Below, piece by piece: positions 34,668-43,249 of a stretch of 64,000 nucleotides of DNA. The position numbers and the translations under genes are program-made. Source of the DNA: Marinomonas sp. TW1 (lineage in GTDB: Bacteria; Pseudomonadota; Gammaproteobacteria; Pseudomonadales; Marinomonadaceae); NCBI RefSeq assembly GCF_001625355.1, contig NZ_JSEE01000004.1, positions 1-64,000 on the forward strand. The letters run 5' to 3'. The notes beneath the pieces are model-generated. The model was not told the origin of the DNA. It ran no database searches and saw nothing but the letters and a program-made list of their open reading frames with translations. The first letter of the stretch is position 1. The number at the start of each line of letters is the position of its first letter.

Positions 34668-34689
34668 CCAGTTCGATAAAAGCGAATGC

Positions 34690-34723
34690 AGGCCAGCATG
34701 CGAAAGTATGTTGGCCTTTTTTC
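34690..34723 (+). terminator. Terminator after phoX
   Basis: AGGCCAGCAT / ATGTTGGCCT stem (one wobble) with an eight-base loop and TTTTTT. Confidence 0.8.
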
Positions 34724-34958
34724 GTTGTAAAGGCAGATTTGATTTTCTTTTGTTCTGAAGGCTTTAGTTGTGACGCATATCATGATATTCATATCTAGCA
34801 ATGCATGAATATATAATATTTCATTATAATTTGTCGCAAATTCAAGAAAGGTAAGAGCAGCCTAACAGACATTCAGCTTTGTTCGTATCTTCCTTAACTC
34901 AGACCCGCAGTTTCCTAGTGATAAAGCATAAATGGATGATAGCCCAAAGAAGGTATGA

Positions 34959-37373
34959 ATGAGTCTGGTCTTTTCTAAGTCGTTGTTTGTAAAGCAAGCT
35001 GTATTAACCTTGTTGTTAGCGATTAGTTTGAGCTTGATAAGCAATAGTATTCAATTGCTGGGTGGCATAACGCAGCAAAAAGAGATGATTGAAAACGACT
35101 TCAATCAGTTACTTGGCGTGGTTGAGCAACCTTTGGCAAGCGCAGTATTTCGTTTGGATTACCCTGTTGCTAAGCAGCAAGTCGAGAGCCTGCTTAATTC
35201 GCCATCCATTGCGAAAGTGGAAGTCAGTGATGAAAATGGCAAGTTGTTTGTGGCTGCCAATGCACCGCAACGCGTCTTTTCTTCATCACAAACTCTGGCA
35301 GACTGGTTATTTGGTGATTTTACCTCCTTTCAACGACCTCTGATTTTACTACGGCCTAGCTTTAATTCCGGCTTGCTCACTGTGGTGCCGGAAACGCGTT
35401 ATTTGATGGACAATTTGCTGGCGACTCATGTTCCCCTTTTGTTGTTTAATTTATTAAAAGACATTCTGCTTGCTTGTCTTGTATCGCTGATTTTTTATTT
35501 TCTTGTGACTTATCCACTGGTTCGTCTTACTCGCTCTCTTTCCAAGTTAGGGCGAGTACGAAAATTTCCGCTATTTGGGGCTTTTTATCGACATCATCAA
35601 GCGGATGAACTGGGCCAGTTACACGCAACCTTCAGTCATTTGTGGGATAACTTGAATACGGCATTGAGCGATTTGGAGCGCAGTAACAGTCACACAAAGG
35701 CCATGATTGAACACGCAGCGGATGGCATTATATTGTTAGATGATCAGCAACAAATTCGCATTGCCAATACGACTGCCAAAAGCATGCTGAAATTGGATAA
35801 AGAGGACTTACCCGATACGTCCTTGGAAGCATTTTATGAAGAATCCGATTGGCCTTATTTTGTCGATTTGGTCAGCGCTCTGCCGCTGAATCATCCAACC
35901 ACCATAGAAAGCCAATATCACATTGATGGGCAAACATTGCCTGTTGAAGTGCGTTTAGTGAAGTATCAAGTGCAATCCAATGTGGAAACGCTGATGCTGA
36001 TGCGCGATGTCAGTGAGCGTAAACAAGCTCAGGATCATATTCATCACCTAGCCTACTATGACCCTGTTACGGACTTACCTAATCGACAATACCTAACGGA
36101 CAGGTTGAATGAAAGGCTGCAGGCTAGTAATGCGGATAGTGACTATTCGGCTGTGGTTTTTATGGACATAGATCGCTTTAAAGTCATTAACGACTCCTTA
36201 GGTCACAATGTTGGCGATCAACTTTTGCGGTGTGTGTCTAAGCATCTGTCTGTTTTGGTGTCCGATCCTATGTTATTTGCACGCATGGGGGGGGATGAGT
36301 TTGCCTTCCTTTTGCCGACATTAGGACAAGATTTGGCGGTAGCCGAGGCGCAAGTAGACGATTTGATTTGTCGTATCATGTTGGCTTGTCAGCAAGTAAA
36401 AACGGCTGGGCATCATGAAGTTCATATTACGGCGAGTTTGGGGGCCAGTGTTTTTGAGTCGAATGAGCAGTGTGCAGAGGTGATCTTAAAACAAGCGGAT
36501 ACGGCCTTGTATCGAGCGAAAGAATCAGGCCGAAATACGTATGCCATGTATCGCCCAGAAATGCAGGCGGCATCCGATGCCCGTTTGGATATGGAGAAAG
36601 CCCTTCATCATGCGACCGAAAACAAATTATTTGAGCTCTATTATCAACCTCAAAATAACGCGGAAGGCGAATTAATTGGGGCTGAAGCGTTATTAAGATG
36701 GCGTGATGCGAATAAAGGCTTTATTTCGCCTGCTGAATTTATTCCTTTAGCAGAAGAGATTGGTCTTATTGTCGACATTGGTACATGGGTGCTGGATGAA
36801 GCGCTGTCGCAAGTGGCGTCTTGGTTAGCACAAGGAAAATGGCAACCATCATGGCGAATGTCGATTAACGTCAGCCCAATACAATTTCAGCAAGCAGGCT
36901 TTTTGCCAACGTTAAAAGCTCAGCTGGAAAAGCATCATGTACCCGCTTCGTGTGTGGATTTAGAAATTACAGAAAATACCTTGTTGAATGATTGGGCCAC
37001 CAGCTTGACCAAAATGCAGGCGATAAAAGAGTTGGGTGTGTATTTGTCCATAGATGATTTTGGCACCGGATATTCATCGTTGAAGTACCTTAAATCCTTA
37101 CCAATCGATAGATTGAAAATTGATCAATCTTTTGTACGAGATTTGCTTACGGATCACAGTGATGAGGCCATCGTGCATGCGGTGATTGCCATGGCCAAAG
37201 CGTTGAAAATAAATGTTTTAGCAGAAGGCGTAGAGACCTTACCGCATCTTGATCGATTGAAAGAATGCGAGTGTTTCTTTTATCAAGGCTACTATTTTGG
37301 TCGTCCCGCCCCGGCAGACCAATTTATTGCTTCTTTTGTTCATGATTCGTCCGACATTGCCCCCAGTTTTTGA
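34959..37373 (+). CDS. GGDEF-EAL cyclic-di-GMP enzyme with periplasmic sensor and PAS
   Basis: An 804-residue inner membrane protein. Helix one is ~10-33, followed by a ~110-residue periplasmic domain and helix two ~155-180. A HAMP-like linker, a PAS domain (AMIEHAADGIILLDDQQQIR, ~residue 248), GGDEF with intact MGGDEF (about 444) and EAL with EALLRW (about 575), DDFGTGYSSL and AEGVET complete it. Both active sites look intact, so it could make or break cyclic di-GMP depending on its signals. GAAGGT precedes the ATG. Not linked in an operon to phoX. Confidence 0.9.
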   Translation: MSLVFSKSLFVKQAVLTLLLAISLSLISNSIQLLGGITQQKEMIENDFNQLLGVVEQPLASAVFRLDYPVAKQQVESLLNSPSIAKVEVSDENGKLFVAANAPQRVFSSSQTLADWLFGDFTSFQRPLILLRPSFNSGLLTVVPETRYLMDNLLATHVPLLLFNLLKDILLACLVSLIFYFLVTYPLVRLTRSLSKLGRVRKFPLFGAFYRHHQADELGQLHATFSHLWDNLNTALSDLERSNSHTKAMIEHAADGIILLDDQQQIRIANTTAKSMLKLDKEDLPDTSLEAFYEESDWPYFVDLVSALPLNHPTTIESQYHIDGQTLPVEVRLVKYQVQSNVETLMLMRDVSERKQAQDHIHHLAYYDPVTDLPNRQYLTDRLNERLQASNADSDYSAVVFMDIDRFKVINDSLGHNVGDQLLRCVSKHLSVLVSDPMLFARMGGDEFAFLLPTLGQDLAVAEAQVDDLICRIMLACQQVKTAGHHEVHITASLGASVFESNEQCAEVILKQADTALYRAKESGRNTYAMYRPEMQAASDARLDMEKALHHATENKLFELYYQPQNNAEGELIGAEALLRWRDANKGFISPAEFIPLAEEIGLIVDIGTWVLDEALSQVASWLAQGKWQPSWRMSINVSPIQFQQAGFLPTLKAQLEKHHVPASCVDLEITENTLLNDWATSLTKMQAIKELGVYLSIDDFGTGYSSLKYLKSLPIDRLKIDQSFVRDLLTDHSDEAIVHAVIAMAKALKINVLAEGVETLPHLDRLKECECFFYQGYYFGRPAPADQFIASFVHDSSDIAPSF

Positions 37374-37435
37374 TTTATGATCATGTAAAGACATTGAGTC
37401 AGTCGATTAAACGTTTTACTGGGTAAGGGTGAAAT

Positions 37436-38989
37436 ATGGAATTTTTATGGTCGGTTACGAGTGTGACCATTCATTGGGCGGCATTGTTTTTTGTGGTTCT
37501 GTGTTTTGCTTTATTGGTGGCATTAGTCGTTATGTATTGGGTAGATACGCATCAAACGGCTCATACCATTCGTCGTAATTACCCTATTGTTGGCCGTTTT
37601 CGCTATTTGTTTGAGCATCTTGGCGAATTTTTTCGTCAGTATTTTTTTGCTTTAGATCGAGAGGAGCGACCTTTTGATCGTGCTGAGCGTTCTTGGGCGT
37701 ATCGCGCGGCTAAGAAAGTAGACGCTACCATCGCCTTTGGTTCCACTCGCTCTCTTGATACACCGGGCGACATTTATTTCCTCAATTGTGCTTTTCCAAC
37801 CTTGGAAGAAGACGCCGCACAGCCCAAAGAAATCAGTATTGGTGAACATACTACAAAACACCCTTATCGGACTCGATCTGTGATCAATATTTCAGGTATG
37901 AGTTTTGGTGCTTTGTCTAAACCTGCGGTTCAGGCCTTATCTCGAGGCGCTCGCAAGGCGGGTATTTGGATGAATACGGGGGAAGGCGGTTTGTCACCTT
38001 ATCATCTTGAAGGCGGTTGTGATTTGGTATTCCAAATCGGTACGGCCAAATACGGTGTACGTGATGCTCATGGACACCTGAGTGATGACAAATTAAAAGC
38101 CATTGCTGATCACGACAATGTGCGTATGTTTGAAATCAAGATGAGTCAAGGTGCAAAACCGGGTAAAGGAGGAATGTTACCCGGTGCAAAAGTAACGGAA
38201 GAAATTGCTCATACTCGCGGCATTCCTGTTGGTGCCGATTCGATTAGCCCCAATGGACATACAGACATCAAATCCATCGATGATTTGCTGGCTATGATTC
38301 ATCATGTCCGCAAGGTCACGGGTAAGCCTGTGGGCTTTAAAATGGTGGTGGGGGATGCCACATTTTTTGATAAAATGTGTGATTTGATACACAAAAAAGG
38401 CCTCGATTATTGTCCGGATTTTATTACTATTGATAGCTCTGATGGTGGCACCGGAGCGGCACCACAATCTCTGATGGATTATGTGGGGATGCAGTTAAGA
38501 GAAAGTTTGCCTTTAGTCGTCAATGCCATTACGTCGCATGGCTTACGACCTTACATCAAGGTGATTGCATCGGGTAAATTGATTGTTCCTGGCAAAGCCG
38601 CATGGGCATTAAGTGCGGGGGCCGATTTTGTAGTGTCTGCCCGTGGTTTCCTGTTTTCACTTGGTTGTATTCAAGCACTTCAATGCAATAAAAATACTTG
38701 CCCAACTGGTATCACTACGCACAATCCCGAGTTACAAAAAGGCTTGGTAGCGACGGAAAAGTCTGAGCGCGTAGCAAATTATGCCCAAGAGTTATTACAC
38801 GGCATTGGTTTAATTGCCCATTCATGTGGGGTAAAAGAGCCTAGAGAGCTTAACCGTTCACACGTAAGAATCATTGAAAATCAAAGTCGTTCCCAGTTGT
38901 TTTCAGAGGCGAACCCGTTACCTGAAGTGAAAACGGAATACCTTAATTTTGTTGCGCAAAAAGACCGTGAAGGCACTCCTTTACAGTAG
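37436..38989 (+). CDS. FMN-binding glutamate synthase family protein
   Basis: A 517-residue protein. An N-terminal membrane helix (LFFVVLCFALLVALVVMYWV) precedes a glutamate-synthase FMN/alpha-barrel domain: INISGMSFGALSKPAVQALS, NTGEGGLSPYH, QGAKPGKGGMLPG, DGGTGAAP. Near residue 410 the cysteine cluster LGCIQALQCNKNTCPTG marks the 3Fe-4S site. There is no glutaminase domain, so it is not a complete glutamate synthase. Known relatives act as FMN oxidoreductases of unclear substrate, some linked to methylamine metabolism. AAGGGTG precedes the ATG. Confidence 0.85.
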   Translation: MEFLWSVTSVTIHWAALFFVVLCFALLVALVVMYWVDTHQTAHTIRRNYPIVGRFRYLFEHLGEFFRQYFFALDREERPFDRAERSWAYRAAKKVDATIAFGSTRSLDTPGDIYFLNCAFPTLEEDAAQPKEISIGEHTTKHPYRTRSVINISGMSFGALSKPAVQALSRGARKAGIWMNTGEGGLSPYHLEGGCDLVFQIGTAKYGVRDAHGHLSDDKLKAIADHDNVRMFEIKMSQGAKPGKGGMLPGAKVTEEIAHTRGIPVGADSISPNGHTDIKSIDDLLAMIHHVRKVTGKPVGFKMVVGDATFFDKMCDLIHKKGLDYCPDFITIDSSDGGTGAAPQSLMDYVGMQLRESLPLVVNAITSHGLRPYIKVIASGKLIVPGKAAWALSAGADFVVSARGFLFSLGCIQALQCNKNTCPTGITTHNPELQKGLVATEKSERVANYAQELLHGIGLIAHSCGVKEPRELNRSHVRIIENQSRSQLFSEANPLPEVKTEYLNFVAQKDREGTPLQ

Positions 38990-39080
38990 ACATTTCTAGA
39001 CTTGATATTCGCTATCCCTGTTTATTTTTCTGGCTGTACGGTATGTTAGTTGTATTAAATGTCGAGAGGAGTTTACGGTA

Positions 39081-39491
39081 TTGGCACTGTTTCATTACGC
39101 ATATCATGTCACGTCCCTAGCCGAGACTAGGGATTTCTACACGCGTGTGTTGGGCTGTACAGAGGGGCGTCATACAGAGACTTGGGTGGATTTTGATTTT
39201 TATGGCCATCAACTTTCCTTACATTTGGGCACTCCTTCGCCCACCACTAATACCGGTAAAGTAGGTGAGCACCTAGTGCCTATGCCGCACTTTGGGTTGA
39301 TTTTACCTTATGAGGATTGGCGAAAAATTGCTGACCGTTTGGCAGAGGCTGGGGTGACATTTGACTTGGCGCCGAGTGTTCGTTTTGAGGGCGAAGCGGG
39401 TGAGCAGTGGACCTTATTTTTTAAAGACCCAAGCGGTAACGCCATTGAACTTAAAGGGTTTAAAGACCTGACACAGGTGTATGCGTCATGA
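39081..39491 (+). CDS. VOC/glyoxalase superfamily protein
   Basis: A 136-residue vicinal-oxygen-chelate protein. Beta-alpha modules are HYAYHVTSLAETRDFYTRVLG, then WVDFDFYGHQLSLHL, and the C-terminal FFKDPSGNAIELKGF with the metal Glu. His near residue 8, His in GHQLSLH and the C-terminal Glu form a plausible metal site. TTG start at 39081 with GAGAGGAG upstream. Its stop overlaps the start of the next gene as ATGA, so the two are translationally coupled. Confidence 0.83.
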   Translation: MALFHYAYHVTSLAETRDFYTRVLGCTEGRHTETWVDFDFYGHQLSLHLGTPSPTTNTGKVGEHLVPMPHFGLILPYEDWRKIADRLAEAGVTFDLAPSVRFEGEAGEQWTLFFKDPSGNAIELKGFKDLTQVYAS

Positions 39492-40423
39492 TTCCTTTGG
39501 TGTCGACCTTGACGGTAGAGGAACAGCAGGCTTGGTTAGCCAGTTTGTCAAAACAAATGCCAGAGCGTTCTTTTGGGCTGTTTTCTGAATTAAGCCAAAC
39601 GCAAAAATCCACATGTGAATTTGCTATCGTGGCTAACCCTGATCCGAATGATCTTGCGGACTTACCAAAGCTAAAATGGGTACAAAGTTTGTGGGCCGGG
39701 GTGGAGCGTATGATTGCAGAGCTTCCAGAGGCAAGCTTTAAAATTGTCCGTTTAGTTGATCCCCATTTGGCGGAGACCATGTCTGAGGCGGTATTGGCTT
39801 GGACATTATTCTTACATCGAGACATGCCATATTATGCTCGCCAACAATCGCAAGCGACTTGGCAACCTAGACCCATGGTGCGAGCCTGCGAACGCCGTGT
39901 TGGTATACTCGGGTTAGGTGAGTTAGGCAAAGCCAGTGCGTTACGCTTGGTGGAAAATGGTTTTAGTGTATCGGGCTGGAGTCGCCAAGCGAAACAGATA
40001 TCTGATGTGACCTGTTTACATGGTGAGCAAGGCATGCAACAACTGTTGGAATCTTCTGACATTTTGGTGTGTTTGTTACCCTTAACGACGGCCACACATT
40101 TCTTATTAAATGAGCAGACCTTATCCTTGTTACCCGCTGGTGCCAGTCTCATTAACTTTGCGCGTGGCGCCGTAGTTGATGATTCAGCGTTAAAGTCGAA
40201 ACTTGATCAAGGCCATCTATCGCACGCCGTGTTAGATGTGTTTCAGCAAGAGCCTTTAGCCAGTGATAATGATTATTGGCAAAGGCATAATGTGACTGTA
40301 TTGCCACATATTTCAGCACCAACTCATAGGGGGAGTGCTTGTCAGGTGGTGGCAAAAAACCTTGAGTATTATCAGCACACAGGTCAAATACCGACCGCGG
40401 TAGACATGACTCGTGGCTATTAA
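39488..40423 (+). CDS. ghrA: Glyoxylate/hydroxypyruvate reductase A
   Basis: A 311-residue D-2-hydroxyacid dehydrogenase. The NAD(P)-binding motif is VGILGLGELGKASALRLV (about residue 138). Then come the LVCLLPLT region and NFARGAVVDDSAL with the substrate Arg. VLPHISAPTH holds the catalytic His (about residue 278), and the LFQQEPL-like VFQQEPLA carries the Glu. Length and style match GhrA, which reduces glyoxylate and hydroxypyruvate with NADPH. Coupled to the VOC gene. Confidence 0.85.
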   Translation: MIPLVSTLTVEEQQAWLASLSKQMPERSFGLFSELSQTQKSTCEFAIVANPDPNDLADLPKLKWVQSLWAGVERMIAELPEASFKIVRLVDPHLAETMSEAVLAWTLFLHRDMPYYARQQSQATWQPRPMVRACERRVGILGLGELGKASALRLVENGFSVSGWSRQAKQISDVTCLHGEQGMQQLLESSDILVCLLPLTTATHFLLNEQTLSLLPAGASLINFARGAVVDDSALKSKLDQGHLSHAVLDVFQQEPLASDNDYWQRHNVTVLPHISAPTHRGSACQVVAKNLEYYQHTGQIPTAVDMTRGY

Positions 40424-40524
40424 TGAAAGAGCGAATAAGCCCACTGATTTTCGTATATTCGCACCTTCCCTAACGTAGGCTTTTATTTTGTTTGCAACCA
40501 ATAAATCTAAAAAAGGAGAAACGC

Positions 40525-40875
40525 ATGCCTCATTGTATTGTCGAATTTAGCCAGAATTTAGCCCAAGAGTTACCTCCAATGGATTTATTAGAAGCCGTTC
40601 GTGATGCCACCATAGCGTCTAATTTGTTTGCTCAGGAAGACATTAAGTTACGGGCTATGCCATACAAAAGCTTTCTGACAGCGGGGCAAGAAGACGCGTT
40701 TATTCATGTGACATTACGGATGTTATCAGGACGAACGGATGCACAAAAACAGCAAGTTTCGCAATTAGTGCTGGATGCATTAATACAGTTTTCATTAAAA
40801 GATGTTAGTTTTACTGTCGAGGTATGCGACATGGACCGAGAGACGTACAGTAAGAAGGTTGTATTGTCTTCTTGA
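40525..40875 (+). CDS. 5-carboxymethyl-2-hydroxymuconate isomerase-like
   Basis: A 116-residue member of the tautomerase superfamily. After Met removal the catalytic N-terminal Pro is exposed (MPHCIVEFSQNL). The internal FIHVTLRMLSGRTDAQKQ is typical of CHMI. Start 40525 is fixed by AAGGAG and by the need for Pro at position 2. In the homoprotocatechuate pathway this enzyme isomerises 5-carboxymethyl-2-hydroxymuconate, but no other genes of that pathway lie nearby, so the physiological substrate is open. Confidence 0.83.
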   Translation: MPHCIVEFSQNLAQELPPMDLLEAVRDATIASNLFAQEDIKLRAMPYKSFLTAGQEDAFIHVTLRMLSGRTDAQKQQVSQLVLDALIQFSLKDVSFTVEVCDMDRETYSKKVVLSS

Positions 40876-40902
40876 TGAATGAGTATTAGACAGGTTATTA
40901 AG

Positions 40903-41859
40903 ATGAAGCGGTTAGTGTGTTGTCTGGCATTATTGCCAAGTGTGTTGATGGCTCAGGGGGCGGAGCCAGTGCCGGTCGAGACCGAGGAAGAAAGTGAGTC
41001 TTATTTTCAGGCCGAAGAACCAGAAGTCCCTGAATCCATTAGTCAGCGTGCAAAAGAGGCCAACGGGTTATTTCAACAACGGGAAATTCGTGAGAGTGCC
41101 ACGGTGAATAATCCGTTTGTGATTACACCTCATCGACCAAATTACTTCTTACCTATTGCCTATACCTCCAACCCCAATGATCGAGCTTTTTTAGGGGACA
41201 AAAGCGATTCTGAAAGCCTACAGAGTGTGGAGTTTAAATTTCAATTAAGTGTGAAATTTCCTGTGGCTTATGGGGTCGTTGGGCGTAATAGTAGTCTTTG
41301 GTTTGCTTATACTCAGCAAGCGTATTGGCAAGCTTATAATAGCCATATTTCGGCACCATTTCGTGATACTAATCACGAGCCAGAAGCCTTCATTGTGGTC
41401 AAACCAAAAGAAGGTTGGTTCGGCATAAAGCCCAGTTACATAACCTACGGGTTGAATCATCAATCCAATGGTCAATCTGGTGATTTGTCGCGCTCTTGGA
41501 ACCGCTTTTACATGGATTTTTTGTTTGAAACAGAAAATACCGCTTTTTCCATTAAACCTTGGTACCGCTTTCCAGAAAGTTCTGATGTAGACGATAATCC
41601 CGATATTGAAGATTATTATGGCTATGGTGAATTTAGCATGATTCATGTGATTGACGATTACAGTATCGATGTGATGATTCGCAATAATTTAGACATGTCG
41701 GACAACCGCGGTGCCATTCAAGTGGGCTTTAACTTCCCGTTATGGGGTAAAACTCGCGGTTACATCCAGTATTTTAACGGCTATGGGCAGTCGCTGCTGG
41801 ACTACAATCATCAAACCCAGTCGTTGGGAATTGGTGTGATGTTAAGCAACTGGCTTTAG
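40903..41859 (+). CDS. pldA: Outer membrane phospholipase A1 (OMPLA)
   Basis: A 318-residue outer membrane beta-barrel enzyme. Signal peptide KRLVCCLALLPSVLMAQG; an acidic ~60-residue periplasmic lead; then the barrel. The active-site segment is NHQSNGQSGDLSRSWNRFY (catalytic His and Ser near residues 185 and 187, Asn in the triad, and the SRSWNR signature). It hydrolyses phospholipids that reach the outer leaflet, keeping outer membrane asymmetry. The start was moved to 40903 to put the signal peptide at the N-terminus; the upstream 40879 start is possible. Confidence 0.88.
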   Translation: MKRLVCCLALLPSVLMAQGAEPVPVETEEESESYFQAEEPEVPESISQRAKEANGLFQQREIRESATVNNPFVITPHRPNYFLPIAYTSNPNDRAFLGDKSDSESLQSVEFKFQLSVKFPVAYGVVGRNSSLWFAYTQQAYWQAYNSHISAPFRDTNHEPEAFIVVKPKEGWFGIKPSYITYGLNHQSNGQSGDLSRSWNRFYMDFLFETENTAFSIKPWYRFPESSDVDDNPDIEDYYGYGEFSMIHVIDDYSIDVMIRNNLDMSDNRGAIQVGFNFPLWGKTRGYIQYFNGYGQSLLDYNHQTQSLGIGVMLSNWL

Positions 41860-41891
41860 GTTTTCCTTATTTTTTGACGATTGACACTTTA

Positions 41892-41936
41892 TCGTCATGT
41901 AATTGTCATGCTTTTGTCATTTTGTGCTTTTAAGGT
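41892..41936 (+). promoter_or_regulatory. Tandem Pho boxes upstream of lipoprotein gene
   Basis: Three seven-base units exactly 11 bp apart: TCGTCAT (41892), TTGTCAT (41903) and TTGTCAT (41914). They are followed by TTTTAAGGT (41928-41936) as a possible -10. The register is that of PhoB dimers bound in tandem. Confidence 0.65.
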
Positions 41937-41965
41937 AGGTGTTAATTCAACCTAGGAGTACAACA

Positions 41966-42532
41966 ATGAAATTAATTCCAATCGCAACCGGTTTAATGGC
42001 AATCACTCTTCTAACGGCTTGTGGCGGTGAAATGGCGAAAAAGGGTTCTGCTGATACAATGGCAGAAGCATCCGCTATGAATAACAATGATTTGTATGAA
42101 GTGCATCACGAAGGCCGTATTTACATTTTTGACGACCGCGACGTGTATGAAGATTTCTTATCTGTTGGTGAGACGTCTTTCCGTAAAGTTCGCATTGGTG
42201 CTGGCCCTAAAGGTGAAACACTGGTGTTTGGTCTAACGAGTGAAGACAAAAAGAAAATGTCTGGTATCGCATCGGTTGATATGTATGACGGCTCACTAGA
42301 GGCTTCGAAAGATTTTTACGGTGAAATGCGCACAGAAGGCCGCATTTATGTGTTCGGTTCTTTAGAAGAGATGAACACAGCACGTATCGTGGGTGAAGTA
42401 CCATTACGTTACACTGAAATCGGTGCTGGTCCTAAAGGCGAAACGGTTGTATACGCTTTAAACAGCAGCAACAAGAAAGTTCGTCCAGATGCGATGATCG
42501 CTCAGTTCCACAAAATGAACGACATGAAGTAA
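41966..42532 (+). CDS. Two-repeat lipoprotein, likely phosphate-regulated
   Basis: A 188-residue lipoprotein of unknown function. The lipobox is LLTAC (Cys about residue 19), then a short linker and two related ~55-residue units. Each has EGRIY-F followed about 25 residues later by IGAGPKGET-V (about residues 45-85 and 118-160). Start 41966 is fixed by AGGAG. It is monocistronic: its own terminator follows. The three PhoB-type units upstream suggest induction on phosphate starvation. No family name is recognised; the duplicated aromatic/glycine motif suggests ligand or surface binding. Confidence 0.75.
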   Translation: MKLIPIATGLMAITLLTACGGEMAKKGSADTMAEASAMNNNDLYEVHHEGRIYIFDDRDVYEDFLSVGETSFRKVRIGAGPKGETLVFGLTSEDKKKMSGIASVDMYDGSLEASKDFYGEMRTEGRIYVFGSLEEMNTARIVGEVPLRYTEIGAGPKGETVVYALNSSNKKVRPDAMIAQFHKMNDMK

Positions 42533-42558
42533 TTTCAATCTTTCATCTTCCTATTTTA

Positions 42559-42592
42559 AAAATACCTCGCCATGGTGCGGGGTATTTTTTTA
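42559..42592 (+). terminator. Terminator after lipoprotein gene
   Basis: AATACCTCGC-CATG-GTGCGGGGTATT followed by TTTTTT. Confidence 0.8.
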
Positions 42593-42646
42593 CTGAATCT
42601 GTATGACGCTGTTCTTATTCAAAATCGCCAACTTGTATCACTGAGC

Positions 42647-42713
42647 TTGTCATCAAGTTGTCATCGAAACGCCACCTTACTGACATTTTACTGTTCTATT
42701 TTAAAGGTAAGAT
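42647..42713 (+). promoter_or_regulatory. Pho-box array upstream of PAP2-glycosyltransferase operon
   Basis: TTGTCAT (42647) and TTGTCAT (42658) are 11 bp apart. Two weaker units lie on the same 11-bp register, CTGACAT (42680) and CTGTTCT (42691). TTTTAAAGGTAAGAT follows, with a possible -10 about 42699-42713. Similar to the array at 41892. Confidence 0.6.
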
Positions 42714-42733
42714 GAAATGAGAGGTGAACACCT

Positions 42734-43249
42734 ATGAACATACTTCAGAATATTCATGCATTTGATGTACAGACTTTCTCTTGGTGTATGGCTCGAAAGC
42801 ATAGGGCAAAGCTGACTAGCATGGGACGAGCCGTTTCCTTTACGGCGGATGGACCATTGTATGCGGCATTAGCAATGGTTTTGTGGTTTACCGGTTATCA
42901 TACTCTCATGCTGATTATGCTACTTGGTTTCACCCTTGAGCGAATTTTATATCTGATTTTAAAGCGTGGCTTTAAACGCAATCGTCCAGCGGATGCCTTG
43001 GATAATTTCAACAGTTTCATTATTCCTTCTGATCAGTTCTCTTTTCCATCCGGCCATACTTCTGGTGCGTTTTTCATGGCTTACTGTTTGAGTGAGTGGT
43101 TCCCCGGTTTGAATATGGTGTTGTATTTTTGGGCGATGAACGTAGGGTTATCGCGAATTTTTTTAGGGGTGCATTTTCCTACTGATACGGTGATTGGAGC
43201 GTTACTAGGAAGTGCGTGTGCCGCCACTATGATTGGAGTGCTAGCATGA
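42734..43249 (+). CDS. PAP2-family phosphatase
   Basis: A 171-residue inner membrane phosphatase with about four to five helices. All three catalytic motifs are intact: KRGFKRNRP (about residue 76), PSGHTSG (about 105) and SRIFLGVHFPTD (about 138). Members remove phosphate from phosphatidic acid, undecaprenyl pyrophosphate or similar lipids. AGAGGTG precedes the ATG. The stop overlaps the start of the glycosyltransferase by four bases, so products act together, and PhoB-type sites lie upstream. I favour phosphatidate as substrate, giving diacylglycerol for glycosylation, as inference. Confidence 0.85.
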   Translation: MNILQNIHAFDVQTFSWCMARKHRAKLTSMGRAVSFTADGPLYAALAMVLWFTGYHTLMLIMLLGFTLERILYLILKRGFKRNRPADALDNFNSFIIPSDQFSFPSGHTSGAFFMAYCLSEWFPGLNMVLYFWAMNVGLSRIFLGVHFPTDTVIGALLGSACAATMIGVLA

